A stretch of DNA of 11,336 bases from Smittium culicis. Lineage: Eukaryota; Kickxellomycota; Harpellomycetes; Harpellales; Legeriomycetaceae. Of the stretch, positions 8,217 to 11,336 are shown piece after piece (the stretch's first letter is position 1; every line of letters starts with the position of its first letter). The notes under the pieces were generated by a model. The model searched no databases. It saw only the letters and a program-made list of their open reading frames with translations, and was not told the DNA's origin. The translations under genes and the position numbers were made by a program. The DNA lies in the NCBI GenBank assembly GCA_001970855.1, contig LSSN01001332.1, forward strand, positions 1 to 11,336, read 5' to 3'.

Positions 8217-10199
8217 ATAGATCGGATCTACGTATTTAAAGTCCTAAAAGTTTTTGGCTTTACCCAATCAATTATAGGAAGAATTAAAATTATATCCTAA
8301 GCTCTAAAAAAACGTAATTATAAATAGAACATTAATAGAGCCGATAAGAATTTAACATGGGATAAAGGAAGGCTATCCTCTCTGTCTGTTACTATATAAC
8401 CTACTTACGAGCCAGTAATAATCAGAATAGATACAAAAATTAAAGGGATATCAGTTGACAAAGAAAATTTGATATATTTAGCATATGCAGACTATTTACT
8501 AATTGATATTAAAAACGTGAAGGAAGGAATGATAATCAATGAAACCCTTGGAATTCATTCGCTAGCATAAAATGCGAAAATTAATAAAGAAATAAAATTT
8601 TTATTAATATTGGATCATAAAAAGACTGTTGGTTAAACCATAAACCTCTGAAAAAATAGATCATTTTAAATAAGTCGGAATTATAATCTCACCAGTCGGA
8701 ATCCCAATTAAACTAAGCCAAGAAAACCTCTTAAATAAAATAAAAAATAAACTCAATAGTTGGAAAAATAGAAAGCTTTCATTCAAAGGTAGAGTACTAA
8801 TTTCCAACGTTTTTCTACACTCTAAACTCTGATACTCCACACATGAAATTATGTTAAAAATTTCTTTATAACAATTTTCTAAAAAATAGTAAATAGATTC
8901 ATCTGGAATAACAAAATTACTTATGTGAAAATCGATGTGATAGATGTAGATAATACGTTTGGGGGTTTGGTTTTGCTCAATATTAATTCCCAATGAAAAA
9001 TATTATTTATCATATGGTACCATGGCTTGTTATCAAATAAAAAACTATCTGCAGACAACTAGCTACCTCAAATATTCAATATTTAGTAAATAAAAATGGC
9101 TCATTTGAAAAAATATTTGAAATATTGGGTAACAAAAATCCGCTAGTTTCGAGAGAATCAATAAAAATAGCAAAAAATCTTATAAATTAAAAACAGCCGA
9201 CATACGTAAATGTTCGTATGACAGTATAAAAATTCTTGAATTGAAAAACATTAAAAAATTGATTCATGTATACACAAGTAAAAGAGATATGAAATGGCTA
9301 ATAGAAAATGAAATAATAAACTGCGGTCAATTTTTTATCAAATAAAAATCAATGTGGGAGGATCACTCAGATTCAATATTTTCAATAGTAATTAAAATTT
9401 ATGCTAATTAACTATTCTGTGAGTCAAATGATAAAAGATAGATTATTAAATAAGATGTACATAGAAACTTCACATATAATCAATAAAATATTCGCCTAAA
9501 ATAATTCACCGTCAATTGACTTCAAATGAAAATTGATAAAAAAAAAAGACGAGGTAATAGAAAAGAACCAATAACTGAGCCTAATTGGTTCAAAATTGGT
9601 AATTTAATTTAAATCGAAACAATATTAAATTGGATGAAAATACATGATATTGATTTGGAAACGAAAGTAACCGGGAATCTATGGCTTCTTTTTGATAACG
9701 CACTAATTCACTGAGAAAAAAACCAGAATTTGGAATAAAATGGTGTTTAACCGATAAAAATAATGTAAACCTTCAATGAAAGAACAGTATACAAAATTCA
9801 CATTTACTTTGGAAATAGGAGAGCAAAATTTTTTATAAAATAATATTCAACTTTATTTGCACAAGCTCATTCAATAACGGATTAGACAATAGACTAACTA
9901 ATGAAGTAATTATTATCTTTCTACAGCCAATAGAATTTTTTTTTTTCAAATTTAAACATACTATATGAAAGCGATTTGAAATTTCTACAGACCTAGGGCT
10001 GAAACAGCCCTATCATCTAAAAATATCACTGGATAAGAAATTTTAAACAGGAGGAAAAGCGTCCTAAGACAAAAAATTACTATTAATTTTAATCGAATTT
10101 AAAAAAAAGGAATACTGGCTAGCTTTAATAACCAAACTCTTCTAAATAGGACATGAAGGAAAGCTAATATTCAGCGATAACTGAAATCACCGAATCACA

Positions 10200-10442
10200 C
10201 AGCAACTCTCTCCTCTTTTTTAATTTTTGATAATTGATATTACCTTAAATAAATTAATACTTTAGAATAAATGTTTTATTATAATAAATAATACTAAAAT
10301 TAAAAAAAAATCGACATTTTTTGTTTTTTGTTGTTTTAAATAGATAATTATAGAATTTTATAAATTGGTTTAAACGATAAGAATTCTTTCAGATTTGGAA
10401 TAAATTATAAGGATTTTGATAATCTAATTTAATTTGACCTTC
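10200..10442 (+). other. 3' untranslated region of copy 2
   Basis: A+T-rich non-coding stretch after the last recognisable ORF2 residues. It repeats the order seen after copy 1: TAATACTTTAG at 10255-10265, then A9 (10302-10310), a 6-base spacer, T6 (10317-10322) and further T/G runs, then the junction block. No poly(A) tail is visible. Confidence 0.5.
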
Positions 10443-10492
10443 TCTTCTACTTTAGAGAATATCAATTAAACTCGCTATTATGACTCGAATAA
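10443..10492 (+). repeat. Junction block, second occurrence (pairs with 4759-4808)
   Basis: This is the gapless 50-bp partner of the first block, with 35 identities and an exact TCTTCTACTT at 10443-10452. It lies between the copy 2 tail and the copy 3 remnant, exactly as the first block lies between copies 1 and 2. It is displaced by 5,684 bases, in line with the other anchors. Confidence 0.6.
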
Positions 10493-10799
10493 AATATACA
10501 TAAAAATTTTTTATTATATATGTGGAAGTTTTGAACGAGAAATTCTAGATGAAACTCAAACGAATACTAATTTGTAAATCTATGCGTACTTAACAATAAA
10601 AAAAAGATAGTAAATTTATAGTTTGAGCTCATTTTAAAATTAAAAATTTTAACTCAAAGATTTGCTATTATTATATAAAAAAATAATAGAAATCCACTTC
10701 TTATAAAACCTATACTTCTAAAAAACGGTGTGCATATCATCAATAAATCATATGTAATTTGTATATAGTTAAACTTCAAATAACATAAAAACTTACTAA

Positions 10800-11336
10800 T
10801 CGGCTACTAGATTCAAAAAATCTGAACATTACAAGAAAAAAACTATAAATATTAAGTATATCTTGACAGTTAGAGAAAAAGTGTCAGATTTTAAACAAAG
10901 GAGAAAATTAACAATGAATTATCTATGCAAATATTAATAAATTTACAAACTATTTTAAACCTCCTAATTACACCAAATAAATTACTAAAATATTTAATAT
11001 AAAATCAACCAAGCTTCATTTTATTTTATTGAGTTTTATTTTGACTCAAATAATTTTTTTATTAAAACCCAAAAAAAAATTGATTAGTCTAATAAAAAAT
11101 CTATTTATTATGACTAAAGAAAACATTAAAATAGGGCCTATTGATTCTATTAAAGCATGTGAAGAGACCGATGGTTCCAATGAGCGTATTTTTTTACGCT
11201 GAAGCCGTCACATGAAAATATGAATACTCCACTTATATATAAATAAATTCACACTTAAAAATACACTCAATAACAAGCTTCAAAATCATTGTAACAACTC
11301 ATATTTATTACAATAAATCCTGTATAGTTGAGGCTA
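10800..11336 (+). pseudogene. ORF1 remnant of copy 3
   Basis: Two coding-like islands. Frame 3 from 10800 to about 10935 includes SATRFKKSEHYKKK and LTVREKVSDFKQRRK and ends in TAA. Frame 1 from ATG 11110 to TGA 11200-11202 encodes 30 residues including KIGPIDSIKACEET and NERIFLR, then SRHMKI after the stop. The second island lines up with the part of copy 2 ORF1 just before the knuckle region (IGSFIDITAPKHT ... SKSIKVI), with about five extra residues in a DGSNE loop. The expected knuckle would fall near or beyond the window end, and I cannot read it. It could instead be unrelated low-complexity sequence. Confidence 0.35.

Larger units (their letters stand above)
6409..10199 (+). pseudogene. 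ORF2 (endonuclease-reverse transcriptase) of copy 2, decayed
   Basis: The ATG at 6409 is in frame with SFKVKYI (copy 1 SWNVKGI; the active-site Asn is now Lys at 6445-6447) and CLQE-I, where the catalytic Glu is kept at 6532-6534. Then GDLNIV at 6827 in another frame, RIDN at about 7020-7031, IWKLN, AEKMVYSFYDSFF at about 7620-7660, and the reverse transcriptase core below. YADY occurs at 8484-8495 where copy 1 has YADD. The thumb has NSWKNRKLSFKGRVL, followed by FIWNNK and GGLVLLNIN. The C-terminal end has AI-stop-N (9971-9982) for AIWN and RT-stop-RK (10148-10159) for the copy 1 TWLQ stretch. The zf-RVT finger itself is not clearly readable. The end is approximate; coding similarity fades near 10170-10199. 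Confidence 0.75.
4743..10442 (+). mobile_element. LINE copy 2, full-length but ancient and heavily decayed
   Basis: This is a second element of the same architecture and orientation, directly downstream of copy 1. Anchors run in the same order as in copy 1: zinc-knuckle HWK (124 and 5601), endonuclease Q-E (897 and 6529), GD(F/L)N (1188 and 6827), YAD (2802 and 8484), AIWN (4328 and 9971), TAATACTTTAG (4600 and 10255). Offsets are 5.48-5.68 kb. Almost every stretch longer than 100 codons is interrupted by a stop or frameshift. The outer limits are estimates: the start is placed after the copy 1 tail, and the end before the second junction block. Confidence 0.75.
10443..11336 (+). mobile_element. 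LINE copy 3, decayed 5' part only, cut by window end
   Basis: Evidence is collinearity rather than open frames. After the junction block, VSDF at 10881-10892 matches ISDI of copy 2 (5167-5178), and IG-x5-A-x3-T at 11131-11169 matches IGSFIDITAPKHT of copy 2. Offsets are 5,714 and 5,722, close to the 5,684 of the block. Between these points the sequence is A+T-rich and mostly unreadable. The rest of ORF1 and all of ORF2 would lie beyond the window. Each protein match is short, so the call rests on their order and spacing. Confidence 0.45.

Noticed and set aside
8661..8993. Minus-strand ORF of 110 codons
   Set aside because: It lies antisense to the reverse transcriptase thumb of copy 2, whose + strand motifs (NSWKNRKLSFKGR, FIWNN, GGLVLLN) align to copy 1. 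The ORF is a chance opening.
9995..10011. Perfect 7-bp hairpin AGGGCTG-AAA-CAGCCCT
   Set aside because: It lies inside the ORF2 remnant next to AIWN, has no T run after it and is not seen in copy 1. Probably chance.
11183..11200. AGCGTA-T6-TACGCT inverted repeat
   Set aside because: It is short, with a T-only loop, and falls inside a candidate ORF1 island of copy 3. There is no partner elsewhere in the window.
11160..11200. Possible tRNA T-arm (GGTTCCAAT)
   Set aside because: The flanking bases do not pair as a T stem, and no acceptor or anticodon arms are found.

Overview
This window looks like an A+T-dominated eukaryotic nuclear region made almost entirely of degenerate non-LTR (LINE) retrotransposon. 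I find no host gene, tRNA, rRNA, CRISPR array or bacterial-type operon. The coding remnants are a gag-like ORF1 with a nucleic-acid-binding zinc knuckle, and an ORF2 with an AP-like endonuclease, a reverse transcriptase and a C-terminal zf-RVT-type finger. The host cannot be named from the sequence. The low G+C and the style of the ORF1 (a V-x-W-x-G stretch followed by a C-x4-H-W-K-x2-C knuckle) would suit an A+T-rich early-diverging fungus or a similar protist, but that is a guess.

Layout, all on the + strand. Copy 1 runs from the window edge to about 4742. It holds the C-terminal part of ORF1 (1-748, one frameshift) and a complete but broken ORF2 (777-4549, four in-frame stops and five frameshifts, three of them in runs of 8-9 A or T). 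A short 3' region follows, with a long A-tract/T-tract pair. Copy 2 runs from about 4743 to 10442. It is a second, much older element in the same orientation, with ORF1 at about 4837-6375 and ORF2 at about 6409-10199, and it is riddled with stops and frameshifts. In the best-preserved reverse transcriptase stretch it shares 34 of 71 residues with copy 1 by hand count. Copy 3 runs from about 10443 to the window end. It is only the decayed 5' part of another such element, recognised by collinearity with the start of copy 2.

Landmarks in copy 1 recur in copy 2 at offsets of about 5.48 to 5.68 kb, and landmarks in copy 2 recur in copy 3 at about 5.71 to 5.72 kb. The window is therefore roughly two periods of a head-to-tail array with a unit of about 5.6-5.7 kb. 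The two element-to-element junctions carry matching sequence: TAATACTTTAG, then an A-tract/T-tract, then a 50-bp block with 35 identities, then the next ORF1. From the offset, copy 1 should begin roughly 0.7 kb upstream of the window.

In an active element, ORF1 protein would coat the element RNA, the endonuclease would nick the target, and the reverse transcriptase would copy the RNA from the nick. None of the three copies can encode this now. Copy 1 still has the D (motif A) and YADD (motif C) residues of the reverse transcriptase, though in different frames, and it has lost the endonuclease glutamate to a stop codon. Copy 2 keeps that glutamate but has YADY in place of YADD.
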